This document shows positions 1 through 12,600 of a DNA stretch of 64,000 nucleotides, piece by piece. The position numbers were made by a program, and so were the translations under genes. The stretch comes from Symsagittifera roscoffensis (taxonomy: Eukaryota > Xenacoelomorpha > Acoela > Convolutidae), in the NCBI RefSeq assembly GCF_963678635.1, contig NC_087068.1, positions 44,187,013-44,251,012 on the forward strand, read 5' to 3'. The notes beneath the pieces are model-generated. The model was not told the DNA's origin and made no database searches. It saw only the letters and a list, made by a program, of their open reading frames with translations. Numbering within the stretch: the stretch's first letter is position 1; the number at the start of each line of letters is the position of its first letter.

Positions 1-1730
1 GAACTTGAATTTCAAAAAACTCAAAAGATTTGAAATTTTTAATCTTGTGATTGGGATCCAAACTTGCGTCCAAAATTAACTGCTAAAATATTTTTAGTTT
101 TAGACTTATGATGTTTCTTATGTTTTAAAAAAAAACTACAGGAACTTTAAATTAAATTTTATTCAAATTTTGAAATTGCTAACACTTCATTTGGGAGCTG
201 TAAGAAAACTATCAAGGGGTGAAAATTTCTTTTCTTATTATGACTGCTCAAATCTTTTTAGTGTACAAGATAAGACGATTTTTGTAATTTTTCCAAATTT
301 TCCGAAAAAAACTCAAATAAAAAACTTGGGTGCTATCAGTGTACTCTCAAGGATTGCGAATTTTGCCTCCAAACAGGACTGCTCAAATCATTGAAGTTTT
401 CGAGATACGACAAGTTTTATGATTTCTTTTTAATTTTCCAGAGAACTTGAATTTCAAAAAACTCAAAAGATTTGAAATTTTTAATCTTGTGATTGGGATC
501 CAAACTCGCGTCCAAAATTAACTGCTAAAATATTTTTAGTTTTAGACTTATGATGTTTCTTATGTTTTAAAAAAAAACTACAGGAACTTTAAATTAAATT
601 TTATTCAAATTTTGAAATTGCTAACACTTCATTTGGGAGCTGTAAGAAAACTATCAAGGGTTGAAAATTTCTTTTCTTATTATGACTGCTCAAATCTTTT
701 TAGTGTACAAGATAAGACGTTTTTTGTAATTTCTTTAAAAAACTTCAGAAAACTTAAATTCAATGTTTTTTTTTCAAATTTTGAATATCTCAACTCTTTG
801 ATTGGAAGCTTCAGAAATCTTTCAGAAGTTTCAAATCTTGACTCCAAATATGACTAGTCAATTCTTTTTAGTTTTTTTTTAAGAAAAAATTTTTCAGAAA
901 ACTCAAACAAATTTTCTTTCAATTTTTATTTTCTCTTCCTTATGGGAAAAATGGGAGGCTCTAAGAAAATTTTCATTGGCTGCAAACCTTGCATTCAAGT
1001 ATTGTTGCTCAAAAAACTTTGAGATTTGACATTTTTTGTAGTTTTTTCAAACGTTTTCACCACACTTAAATTATCTTCTTCAAATTTTAATTGAAATTTT
1101 CAGTCTTTTTTCTTGTAATGGGGGGCTGCATAGTACTTTGAGGGGTTGTAAATCATGCCTCCAAAACAAAAATAACTGCTAAGTTATTGTAGTTTTAGAG
1201 ATATGACAGTTTTTTCAATTTTTTCAGAAGGTTTTCAGAAAACAGAAGTTTAATATAAAATTTTTTTAAACTTTTTGAAATTCTCAACGGATTTTTAAGG
1301 GGCTGTCAGAGAACTCGAGGGGCTTGCAAGTATCGCCTAGACATATGACTGCTGAAGTTTTGTAATTCTTGAGATGTGACGTTTTTTATTGTTTCTCAGT
1401 TTTTTCTCAAATTTTGTTTTGAAATTCCTAAACCTGTAGTTGGGTACTGTGAGAGTACGTACTCTCAGTAGTTGCAAATTTTGCATCCAAATACGACTGC
1501 TCAAATTCTTTTAGTTTCCAAAATGTGACGTTTTCTAAGTCGTTTTAAAACTATTCAAAGAACTTAGATGTTTAAAAAAAATCCACAAAATTCAATGGCT
1601 TTTTCAAAGTTTGAATTTGAAAAAACTAATGAAAAAAAAAACTTTTTGAAATTACGAACCATGTTATTGGGAGGGTGCTGTCAGATTACATTCAAAGGTT
1701 GCAGATCCTTTTTCATTATATTTGTTTTTT
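1..1730. repeat. Degenerate tandem repeat array, family A
   Basis: Two nearly identical 442-bp units start at 1 and 443. They are followed by increasingly diverged copies of a shorter ~170-220 bp unit down to about 1730. Each unit repeats recognisable phrases: TTGGGAGCTGT, then ACTCTCAAGGGTTGCAAAT, then GACTGCTCAAATC, then a TTTTTGTAATTTTTTC-like tract. The short open frames at 170-394 and 612-857 are the same repeat translated twice and are not genes. Related copies occur at about 20690-21115, 24620-25050 and, reversed, at 49080-49760. No coding content is seen. Confidence 0.8.
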
Positions 1731-2046
1731 TTTAGTTCTCAAAAATTTGAAGCACTGGAGGTGTATTACACGCTACCCTCTCTTTAAATCAGTTTAAATA
1801 TCTGGCAAAAAAGCTGACCTAACATTGGTGTGAGTGCAGAAAAAAAACAAATAGCTCACATAAATGGACTTATATTATTGGAATGTCTTTGCTGCAAAGA
1901 GTCAAATAGCTGACATAAAAAGCTGACATAAGCGCCCTGTCTGAGCCGGAAAATCCAAGAATTTGACATGAATTGAATGAGGTGTTAAATTATTGAAAAA
2001 GTTCAAGTAGCTGAAAAAAAATAAAAAAGTTATTGAGTTACTACGA
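1731..2046. other. Unannotated AT-rich spacer
   Basis: No gene, RNA or clear repeat is seen between the family A array and the CA microsatellite. Confidence 0.5.
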
Positions 2047-2063
2047 CATATATACCCCCCCCC

Positions 2064-2113
<50 letters not shown>

Positions 2114-2156
2114 AAAACACACATACACACACAACTCACACACACAAACAAACACA
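2047..2156. repeat. C-run followed by (CA)n microsatellite
   Basis: A run of about eleven C is followed by alternating CA with some CG steps (ACACGCGCGCACAC) and interrupted CA blocks. The cysteine/valine-rich minus-strand frame over it is an artefact of the dinucleotide repeat. Confidence 0.95.
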
Positions 2157-3367
2157 TGACGTATCTCTGAAGATAGATTTGAGCCAGCAGCTGACATAAA
2201 TTAAGTAAACTTTTTTTATCTCGCTGCGGGTCTACTCGACCTAAAACAAACCCAATGAAAAATTATAAAAACGAATCGATGACCAGTCAGTTCTATACCA
2301 TTAATCAAAATCTCAGACCATAGCGTGAACATTAGCGTGAAGAGAAAACTGTTCAAATGAGCCCAGTAGTTTAGTTAGGAATCTTGTTGATTCTCTTTGC
2401 GCCTTGTTGTTAGAACAAATTTTTTCTCTCAAAGTGAAATTATCAGTCGTTGTAGCTACTCGAGAAACCCAATTTCAAACTAAATTTGAGAGTTTTGAGC
2501 AATTTTTTTAGATGATTGCGCAAAATCTTGCTTGAGCGGTTTTGCGTGGTTTTTCACAAATATTTTAGCGGTTTGTTTAAAAAAAGCCGCCCAACAAAAA
2601 CCGCGGAATAATCAGTGAATTTTGAGATGTTGACTTTGAAAATAAGCCTCTGAACACCACCCATGTTTTATCTTGAAGGTTTTCAAAGGTTTGCAAAGAA
2701 AATCGGGTATATATTTTGCAAGCTTTCAAAAAAAGTTTATCCAAATTTTTAAGGACTTCTCTAAGATGTTCTGCCACTCGTGACTTTGAGCGAGATCTCA
2801 ATTTTATACAGCCAATCCTGATTTCTTAATAACCGATCGAAGAGAACCGGAGTGAAAAGACTGGCGAGAAAATGATTATACTATAATAGTTCTTAGATTT
2901 ATTCCTATGGTTCTTCTAATTCTATAATCCTAGAATTATTACTATAGTTCTTTTGACTCGATTCATGAACTTAATGACGCTGGCCTTCAGTCAGTCTGAT
3001 AACGCTAGCGCTGATAAAAACTGTAAAGTTGTTACATGTTTTATATGGTGGTTATTACTTAAACATCCAGCCTGTGCATGTAACAAAACCGCCATATCTA
3101 CGAACCGCCAATGCGAAGCAGAAATTAAATCAGAATCTGCTGTTAGGTGCAAAAGTTTTAGTTGTTACTTGGGTCCCTTAAAACTTTGATTAGTTTACGA
3201 ATAATTTTTCAAACTTTCAAAAACAGGGCAAGCTTGTCAAAAAATTCGTCGGACCCATCGTTCACTATAGGTTTTTCAAGGACCAAACTATCATACTTGT
3301 ACCTTTTTGTTATCATGCAAAGAAACGCTAGTTTTTAGCTTGTTCGAAGGGTGTTTTTTTTCTGCTT
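2157..3367. other. Upstream region of the ENOSF1-like gene, no gene seen
   Basis: This AT-rich sequence should contain the ENOSF1-like promoter and 5' UTR, but I see no convincing TATA box or other element. Short imperfect repeats of CTATAATAGTTCTTAGA type lie at about 2875-2955. The open frames here are short and resemble nothing I know. Confidence 0.4.
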
Positions 3368-3455
3368 GTTGGCCCTTCGGCTTGTTGGCTCTTCGGTTTA
3401 TTGGCCCTTCGGCTTTTTGGCTCTTCGGATTATTGGTCTTTTGGTTTGTAGGCCT
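3368..3455 (+). repeat. Short minisatellite, TTGGCYCTTCGGYTTR unit
   Basis: About five head-to-tail copies of a ~17-18 bp word (TTGGCCCTTCGGCTTG and variants), ending in GTAGGCC. The phenylalanine/leucine-rich frames over it come from the repeat. Confidence 0.8.
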
Positions 3456-3585
3456 ACCGCCGTTCATATGCGTGCGATTCTGCAGAATGAGTATGTAATT
3501 TTCAAAGAGAACTCAAATCTCAAACTTGTGTGCAAATATCAGTTATCAAGAATTCATCTATAAATATTGCCAATATTGTATTAAA

Positions 3586-3652
3586 ATGAATCTGGATGTT
3601 AAAATTGTGAAAGTGAGAAGCTGGGATGTTCGCTTTCCTACTTCAAAAAACG
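3586..3652 (+). CDS. ENOSF1: ENOSF1-like exon 1 (start codon)
   Basis: The ATG at 3586 opens a 22-codon N-terminus reading MNLDVKIVKVRSWDVRFPTS, matching the VRDVRFPTS signature at the start of ENOSF1/fuconate dehydratases. It ends in phase 1 before the donor GTAAAA at 3653. In-frame sequence continues upstream, but this Met gives the family's normal start. Exon 2 is 6.5 kb downstream. Confidence 0.85.
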
Positions 3653-6600
3653 GTAAAACTCTAATTTATTTGAGATACTTTGCTCTATTTGCTCAGTTGC
3701 GTAGCTCAACCTGAAACTTTTGAGGGCAGCAATGGGTGGTTTTTGTTTCAAATTTTTCGACCTCTGTTTGTAGAAAACATCTAAAACGTCTAATTTAAGA
3801 GGTATAAATTTCTGCGCCTTTAAAAAAAAATTTTTCGACCGGGTTACATCAAGGAATGTTTTTGACTGAACACAAGTTTGCACTTGAAAAAAATTTGACT
3901 TCGGAAAAACAATTCTATATCCATTATCAAAAAAATTGATGATGGATACTATTGTGCTTCAGAGTAATTTTTTTCAGCAAAATTTCATCAAAGGGTTGCC
4001 CTGAACTAGTCGTTTTTACCTCAAATTGATTTTTTTTAAACAGATAAAGCTTTTAGAGGCTTCATCAGAAACAGTTGCTCTCGTTTCTTTTCTGTTGCTG
4101 AGCTTCTAAAAATTTTGTTTCATTGAAAAATTTCAACATGTAATTGTGTTTTGCAACTGTAAGTTTCGGGGAATAAACCTCTAAGCAAAATTTAAAACGA
4201 TCTACTACGCCACTGACAATATCCTTTAGTACTGAGTTTTGAGGGGGTGTCCGAGGTTCAAAACTACTCACATTCTCAAAAAAGCTGGTTTAGTTGCAAG
4301 TAACTCTTATTTGTATTATGTTTATTGCCCCTTTTCGTGATTATCTCTCGAATGTCTCCCTTTTCACTGAGTCGCAAAAGTTTTGGTAAGGTAAGTGAAC
4401 TGAGAAAGTAGTTCATCAATTTACTTGAAAAAAAAAGATCCGCGATCGTTTTTGACAGTTGGCTCTAGCAATTGATTATTCCACCGTTTCTTTTTTTTTG
4501 CTGTCTTTATTCTTAGTTGTTATCCCCAATAGACTAACTGAGAATCAAATAACTTCTTGCTTAAAAAATGCTGATTCTTGTCTACTATGAGAACCGAACA
4601 CTCGAGTCAATAGCAAAAATTGTTCTGAAAAATTGAGGCCCTCCGGTATCCTCCAGTTCCTTTCCTTTTTTTTCTTCTTGTTTTAGCTGAGTCACGCCAT
4701 TCTCTTTCAATCCAGGCATCCGCTTAATTCACTCCTCCGCACATAATTTATGACCACATCTATCCAACTGTCAACAGTGACTAGAGCGACCTCATTTTTT
4801 TTTTTCAATTTAGTTGCTCTTTTCTAGATAGAGGTATGCGGTAGATGTTACAATGCGAACCAATCAATTTATTCCTGACCTCCATGAATTCTTGCCCCCG
4901 ATTTCAACCCAGCCTCCAAATCATGCTATGCTTACTCAGTGAGCCTCCCAAGGTCTTTGTTTTAATTATCCCGAAACTGTTTCAGTACTCCTGGGTTAAG
5001 ATAAACATTTTTCATTGGTAGCTAATTAGTTTCAGGCTTCCACAAAATCCCCTGAACACTTTATTCCATTCACTATTTTTCGCCATCAGGGGAAGGTGGT
5101 TCGTCTATTAGGGGTCAAAAGAGCCCAAAAATTGACTTCGGGGAGCCCAGTGAGTTTCCCACTGAAACATATTAATTCGTAGACTTAGTTCCCATGCCGT
5201 GATCTCATTACTGCAGAATTCCTCTGGGCCTATAAATTTTTCATGTCTTATTGAATTGCTATTAAAATACCATAACTAAGCCGAGTGCAATTTTTACCAA
5301 GTCAACTTTAATTGGTTTTGAAGAAGTAGATATTTGAAAAAGCCGCAAGTCATTTTTGTGCCGCCTACGGGCACCCTTCATCCAATTTCAATCTCATTAT
5401 TTGATCGCATTCCATCCCAAGTAAATACCTAGAGATACTTCACTTTCCGTAAGTTCAAGGGTTTCTACGCCCTTTGGGGTCACAACACTCAAAGGTCAAC
5501 TTAAACTCACCATTGGATCACCAGTGGTCAAACTTCCTCGAACAATTTTGGGGTCTTACGGCGGTTGCATTCAACAAATTTGACCAATATCCAATTAAAA
5601 CTTCTCGGGTTCTTCCACTTTAATGGTCCATCATCACTCTTCTCGGGAAATGACTATTAACACTGAAAAATGGCATCGGAGTGGTCTGGTTCACAAATGT
5701 TTTTTTTCCGTCGCTTGTGACTAGCAATTTTGCCGCTATAAAATACGCATAGTTTACTCATTATTTGTATAAGTTGCCTCTTTCCGGTCTAAGAAGGTGT
5801 TTTTTCAAATTATAATAGCTTCCGATCCAAACGTTGGAAATATGTCAAACTATAACATTTGATGTATATCATCGCTTTAAGTGTCCGCTTTCTACAATCT
5901 ATTGATGTCGAGAAATAACAAAAAAAGTACAGGTGGATTTGTTTAATTAGGGCATAAAATCAGACGTGAGGGTTCGGGGGGTCTGGGAATCTAAACTTAA
6001 GCTTTACTCAACTACTAAATTTAACATAACATAATAAATTTTGGCACCGTTCCAGCAGCTAAATGCCGAGTTTTGATAGGGCCATTTACACTTCCCGAGA
6101 CCATTATTACTTGGGCCAGGGGGGTCCTAGGGATCCGGACTTAGGCATGCCCGGGTGAATTAATTATGTAAAATAAAGAAGCCGAAATTACTATTACTAC
6201 TAGCTAATAAGAATCGATTAAAAATGCCAATTTCTCAAAAGTAAGCCAACGTTAAAAAAATTAAAATTCGAATAGTTACTTTTTTTGGGGAAAAATACCG
6301 GAAGGATGAATGCCGTTGAAACTCATTTCAGAACAATTAACGGCATAGCAGTAAAACGTGGAAAATGACAACCTTTAGATTGCTAACTCGCAGCTGAGTC
6401 GGATGAAAGTAACCGTAAATGTTCAGAAAGGGGCCTAGAAAACTAGACGACAACAAATGAGACGAACGTTTCAAAAGGAAGTTAGGCTGATCAAAATCAT
6501 TGCTGTGAAACATATTATTGTGAACAAAAAAAGGTTAAAAACCGCGATAATTTTTTGTTACATGTACAATTCGAGTTTTTTTCACATATTTTGGCAAATA

Positions 6601-9600
6601 GTGGCAATATTGTTCCAGTAAGCATCCAAACTGATCGTTTTGTATTTTTAGTAGCCAGCTGGCTGCTAATTTTGTAGTACTCCAGGAAAAAAAATTTAAC
6701 GCCTGAGTTGAATTTGATTGGCTCGTCTTAGAGTGTTTTCACAGCTTTTTTTGGATCATTTTGGATTTCGCCCAAAACTTTTTGCCTAAAAATTTCTTCG
6801 TCATTGTATATATCTTCAGGATCGTGATTATGGTTGCCGGGATTTCGGAGAGTTTCTAAGTTCGTCGCTAAGCTTCTGCCACAATCAGAGATAACACAAT
6901 AATAATGACAACCGGACCTAGTTTTTTAATCTTTCTCAAATCTAAGTCCATCATCGGTAATAAGATTTTTTCGACCTTGGTGCTTAGACGCAACAAATTT
7001 GAAATTTTGCGTTTTTGACTGCTTAATTTGCAACTTAAAATGCTCAGTCGAATGTTATTTTAGACTGTAAACAATTTTTGCACCCAGTTTCATCTTTTTT
7101 TTCAAGGGTTAAAAATATTCGTCTAATTTTCTTTTAGCTTTTCATAATAATGGTCGTCTAATTTCCTTTCAAATTGCGGCGTCTAGTTTATTTGTTTTCT
7201 AGTTTCTCAAACCCGTTTCAGAAAGCTTTAACTCTTTTCAGTGCTTTTTTTAAACAAACAATCAAATTACCTCTTTTCAATGCTTTTCTCAAGCAAACAA
7301 TCAATTACTTCTTTTCGGTACTTTTCGTAACCAAACAATCAAATTACTTCTTTTCAGAGCTTTTTCTTAAATAAACAACGAAATCACCTTTTTTCAGTGC
7401 TTTTCCTGAACAAACAATCAAACTTCTTCTTTTGAGTGCTTTCCTCAAGTGAACAATCAAATTACCTCTCTTCAGTGCTTTTCTTAATCAAACAATCAAA
7501 TAATCTATTTTCAGTGCTTTTGTTAACCGAACAATCAAAGTACTTTTTTTCAGTGTTTTTCTTAAACAAAAAGTCAAAAAGATACTCCTAATCATAATCG
7601 GTTTTTGGGGTGCCGGACTTCCAGCCGAATTCTAAAATTAGGGAATTCAAGCCGAATAGTTCTTTTTAAAGTCGTGAAATATGATTATATTGAAAACTTT
7701 TTTGAAGAATTTCTGAATTTCTTGATCGGCTTCTTGTCCTACACTTTTTGGGGTGCCGGACATCAAGCCGACGGGACTTCAAGCCGAATTCTAAAATTAG
7801 GGATTTCAAGCCGAATAGATCCTTATAAAGCCGTGAAGTATGATTAATTTGAAAATTTTTTTGAAGAATTTCTGAATTTCATAATCTTTCTTCACTAGTT
7901 ATTGGCTTTTTCATAGAATTTAAGCCTTCAAAGATTGTTTTGGAAAGTTGAAAATGAAACACGGTTGAAAGTTATTTTCTTGTTTATAAATTATGCTTTT
8001 CAAAAAACAGCTGATGTTATTAGCGGATGCCAATCACAAATGGTGCATTGTCATGAATAACGCTTCCCGTACCTTACAAAAACTTGGAAACCAGATCTGA
8101 GCATCGTAAAATCTTGCCTATTTCAGATCTTGTCCAGACATGGTGCATGTTTCGTTTGGACATGGACATGTCTGAATCAGGACTGAGGCAGGTATGGATT
8201 CCATCACAGAAGCAGATCTGCTCAAGGTCTGATTCAGACCTGGAACATATATGGGTCAGATCTGAACAGATCTGCACCAGGTCTGACCCATGTGTGCCCC
8301 AGATCTGAATCAGGCCTTGAGCAGATCTGCTTTTGTGATAGAATCCATACCTGACTCAGTCCTGATTCAGACATGTGCATGTCCAAACGAAACATGCACC
8401 ATGTCTGGACAAGATCTGATAAAGGCAAGATTTTAAGATGCTCAGATCTGGTTTCCAGGTTTTTGCTGGATAGATTTCCACTCACTAAAATTTCAAAAAG
8501 ACTCCTGTGCAGATCGATTCAAGGGTCTAAAAACAGTTTTGATCAATTTTTTTTCAGAAGAAACCTACGAGACTTATCTCTTTCGATGGTGTGTTTTACT
8601 AGGAGTCATTAAGCATGGCCAAAAGTAAAAACCCTCAGATAACCTACTGTTTTTTGAATTAATTCTTGGAAAAAGGATTTACACGTCGATTTTCATTTTT
8701 AAGGCCGGTATCACTGAGAGTATAAACATGACAATGAAATGAAAATAATTTAAGTAACTTGATTGAGGATATTTTCTAATCATAATTAATATTGAAGCAG
8801 TAAAATGAAAAGGGAAGGATACTAACATACTTGATTTGAGAAGTTTCTAAACATAACCGAATCAAACGTACCTTCACAAATGATAACAATCCAACCGAAG
8901 CTCGTTCCAAAGAATGAAAACGCAAATAATCAACAGAAGCAGCTAGTATCTTCTTGAGAACAAGAAGAGGAGTCACAAATGTTCCTCAATCAGAGGAACA
9001 TGGATGACAGACATGACAGCAGACAACAGCCCAGCTGTCTTTATAAATTATCTGAAAAGAATTGAAAACAAAAGAATGCAAGCTATAACTGGTCCAATCA
9101 AAAATAGTTGTATAACTGTCGAAATAAGTTGTATAACTGTCACACAAAGAAATAAGTTAATTGTCGAATGGCTAAACAATAGCCGTGAAGCTATTTCGGA
9201 ATAATAGAGAGAAGATGAAAAAAAATTTTTGTTTCGCAGGTTTTTATTTTTAGCCACCCGACATTTCGTTCCAGAATTATTACAAACACATTATTCTAAA
9301 AGATCTACGTCTATAGAATTTATTTCTATACGTGCTTTTCAAAAACTGAAAACAAGGACGTGATTTTAAACGAGTTTTAGTGTTATTTGTCAAAATAACA
9401 AGTTTCAACTATAAAAACAAGACACGTGACAAAAGTTGAGAAATCATTCGAAAATTTCAAAAAAAAAATTTTTTCAGATCTGATCATGTCTGATGCAGTT
9501 CAGGACAGATATGCAGTCTCACTACAAATGGATTCACCCTGGGCATATCTGTATTTCTATTTTTTTTCTGTAACATTAAAATTTTTGTATTTTCCAGGTC

Positions 9601-12600
9601 TGAACATGTCTGATACAGTTCAGGACAGATATGCAATCTCACAACAAATGGATTAACCCTGGGCAGATCTGTATTTTTATTTTATTTCTGTACGGGTTAT
9701 TATGGACTAAACTTGCCAAAAATTTTGAAAAGCAACGTTTTACAGATGATAAAATCGTGTTTTGAGGTGTCTGTAAAATTTTAATTTCGGCTTGAAGTCC
9801 CTTCGGCTTGAAGTCCCGTCGGCTTCTTGTCGTAGACTCGGTTTTTGAATACTAAATTTAAAAAAAAATAGCATAAATATATTAAAAATATATATTCAGC
9901 AAACGTTCACTGATAGCTCATAGAGCGAAGGACTGCTTAAAAGCTGATTTTTTTAGATTCCTTGTTCGGGTATGAGTCGGGAAGGGATCAACATATTTTG
10001 GTAATAGAATTTGTTGGAATTTAATTTCATTTTCAGCGATCAATTAGTTTATTATACAGGAAACTAGCCCAGCAAAATGGACTACAATATCATTTTTTGA
10101 AATTAAACTAACATAAAAAAAATTCTTCAAATTCTTGCGGAAAACCAAACTTCTTGCAAGTTCTCGCTGCAACCAGGTGTCATTTTCTTTCAGCTCATGG
10201 TTCTGACGCGGTGCATGGCCTCGTTGACTACTCGTGTGTCTATGTGCAGATATTCACTGACGCTCCTGATGACAGTTTGATCGGGTGTGGGTTGACCTTC
10301 ACAATAGGTATTTACCATAAATAGGTATTTACCATAAACAATTGCCATAAAAGGGAGCAACACATTTTTGGTCTTGTCTGTTCTTCTCATGTAGGTCGGG
10401 GAAATGAGGTGGTCAAAAAGTGTGTGGATAGTCTCAAGAGTAGAATTATGGGCGTGAACTTATCCGAAGTAGTGCGTGAATTTGGACAATTTGCGCACAG
10501 TTTAGCCAACGACAACCAGATGCGCTGGCTCGGACCAGATGGCGGAGTGTTGTCACTGGCTTGCTGTGCTATCCTGAATGCCATTTGGGACCTGTGGGCT
10601 AAAATTGAGCAGAAGCCAATTTGGAGACTACTTTGTGACATGAACTCAAAGGTTATGACCTAGTTTAAGCGTTCTCGCATCCAAGTTTAGGCGAGAATAA
10701 TCAATTATAACGGATTATTATGATGATTTTTCGACAATTATAATTGATTATAATTACCAAAATTAGGTGTTTAAAGGATTTATAATTGATTATAATCGTG
10801 ATATTTTCCAAGAGATTATAATCTCTTATAATTGATTATAATTGATTATAGTTCTTACAAAAAAACCTTAGAATCAATTATAATCGGATTACGAAACTAA
10901 GTCAGTTCCAATTGGAACTGACTTAGTTTCAGTCAATAAGCAAAACAGTTTTCGATTTCAATGGTGTGACTGGTTGGCAAAAATGGGAGGCTAGGTAGAA
11001 TTTCTAATTATTTCCTTATCGTGGGAGGGGGATTCGTTACTTGTGTCAGGGGCTACAATATGTTCAGTTGTCAATCATCCTAGTTGTCAATCATCCTAGT
11101 TGCTATTCTTTATTTCTCATTCTTTAATTAAGTGTGAGTTTGGTACCTGCCTGTCAATCAACTAAAAGCTGTCTAGCTGTTATGTGTTGACCTCTAGTTC
11201 ACTCTCTTATTTATGCGAACTAGAATACAGTCAATTGAGTATTTAACAGCCATCTTTTTACAAACCCTTGTTATGGCGCAGCCAGTGGATGGTGGGGGGA
11301 AAAACCCCCTTGGAATTGTGGCCTTCTGGCCTCCAACTCAGGCGGAACCGCAACTTTTATGGGAACACTGGAAACAACGATTTCATTGGGCGATGGTGGC
11401 GAAACATGGACTAGTCTCGTCCGACTACTACTTTGCATCGACATTAACTGAAGCACAGATCGCAGACCTGGGTGACATTGGTGGAAGACCACGGGCAGAA
11501 GGTGAACGTACATTGATATCGAATCTGTATTTATGCCTGGGACATGAGGGACAGAGAGCCTTGCATAACCAGCATCCACATTTAGATATGGAAACAATAC
11601 GATACCCACGTTTTTTGGATATCTGTGTAGCTCTTTTTCAGAAAGAGCGGAACGAAACGTACGAGAGGTACCAAATGTTGTCGAGGAAACAAAAGGAGGG
11701 TGAGAGTCTAGAATCGTTCTATGCAGAACTTAGCGGAATGGCGGCAAGATGCAATTTGGGCACCCAGGAGCGGAAAATGGTGAGAGACATATTTATTTTC
11801 AACATGAGGAACAGGGACGCACAGAACGAGCTGTGTCGGGAAACTAAAACCCCGGAAGAAGCATTGCGAATCGCAATGTCATATGAAAGAGGAGACAAGT
11901 ACGCAAGGAGCTACAAGGGCGCCGTATCCGGTTCCACGGGAATGGCGCATCCATCGCCAGGGGGTTCCCTACATATCAAAATGGAACCAGTCAGCAATAT
12001 TCGCGGATCCAGGGGACGAGGAATGCCAAGGGGACGGGGTCAATATCCAAATCGTGGAGGAGGTCGAACACACGATCGAATGCAAGAGCGCAGATGTTAC
12101 AACTGCGATCAACCGAACTTCACCCCAGAACACCGACAACGATGCCCAGCAAGAGCCGTCACATGCAATTTCTGCAAAAAGATTGGGCACTTTGAGAGGA
12201 CTTGCCGGGGAAAACGACAATCCAGGGGGGGACAACCGGTTGGATTGATCCAAGCGGATGAGCTCTTCGACGAGGAAGATACCCCCTCGGATGACGTGGA
12301 GCCCCAAGCTGCGGCAAATTCAGTAGGTTTCGTTAAACGAGAACACCACAGCTGGTCATCAGAAAGTTCAGACGATTACATGGTGATGGCAATTCGACGG
12401 AAGAAGGAAACGGTGTTGAAAGTTGCTGGGCCTAAACTCAAAATATTCATTAATGGGCACCCGATGAACATTTGGATCGACAGTGGATCGCCGATATCCA
12501 TTCTAACACTAGAAGATTTGAGAAGAACAGTGGGAAGAGCGGGAATCAACTTGAAGCAGGATAGCACTGACGATGACGAATTTCGCGACTACAGTAACAA

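Larger units (their letters stand above)
7590..9845. mobile_element. Candidate inverted-repeat DNA transposon in ENOSF1-like intron 1
   Basis: Left end: two tandem ~145-bp copies (about 7605-7740 and 7751-7885) that contain GGGTGCCGGAC and the word AAGCCGACGGGACTTCAAGC. Right end (about 9785-9840): the reverse complement of the same word, in tandem, finishing with GTCGGCTTCTTGTCGTAGAC. The 20-bp core is identical in inverted orientation at both ends. No intact transposase is seen; short frames at 8776-8976 (-) and 9004-9204 (+) are unrecognised. A ~390-bp palindrome (8076-8467) and a direct repeat (9474-9680) lie inside. It is probably non-autonomous or decayed. Target-site duplication and exact ends were not determined. 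Confidence 0.6.

Noticed and set aside
170-857. Two near-identical ORFs of 74 and 81 codons
   Set aside because: They are the same 442-bp tandem unit translated twice; frame and length are not conserved in the other units.
1902-2132. Cysteine/valine-rich minus-strand ORF
   Set aside because: It is the translation of the CA microsatellite at 2047-2156.
7195-7580. CRISPR-like array
   Set aside because: The ~40-bp units are contiguous and degenerate without unique spacers, and the DNA is eukaryotic.
8084-8485. Overlapping + and - ORFs with similar peptides
   Set aside because: The similarity follows from the palindrome itself. No start context, family or neighbouring exon supports coding.
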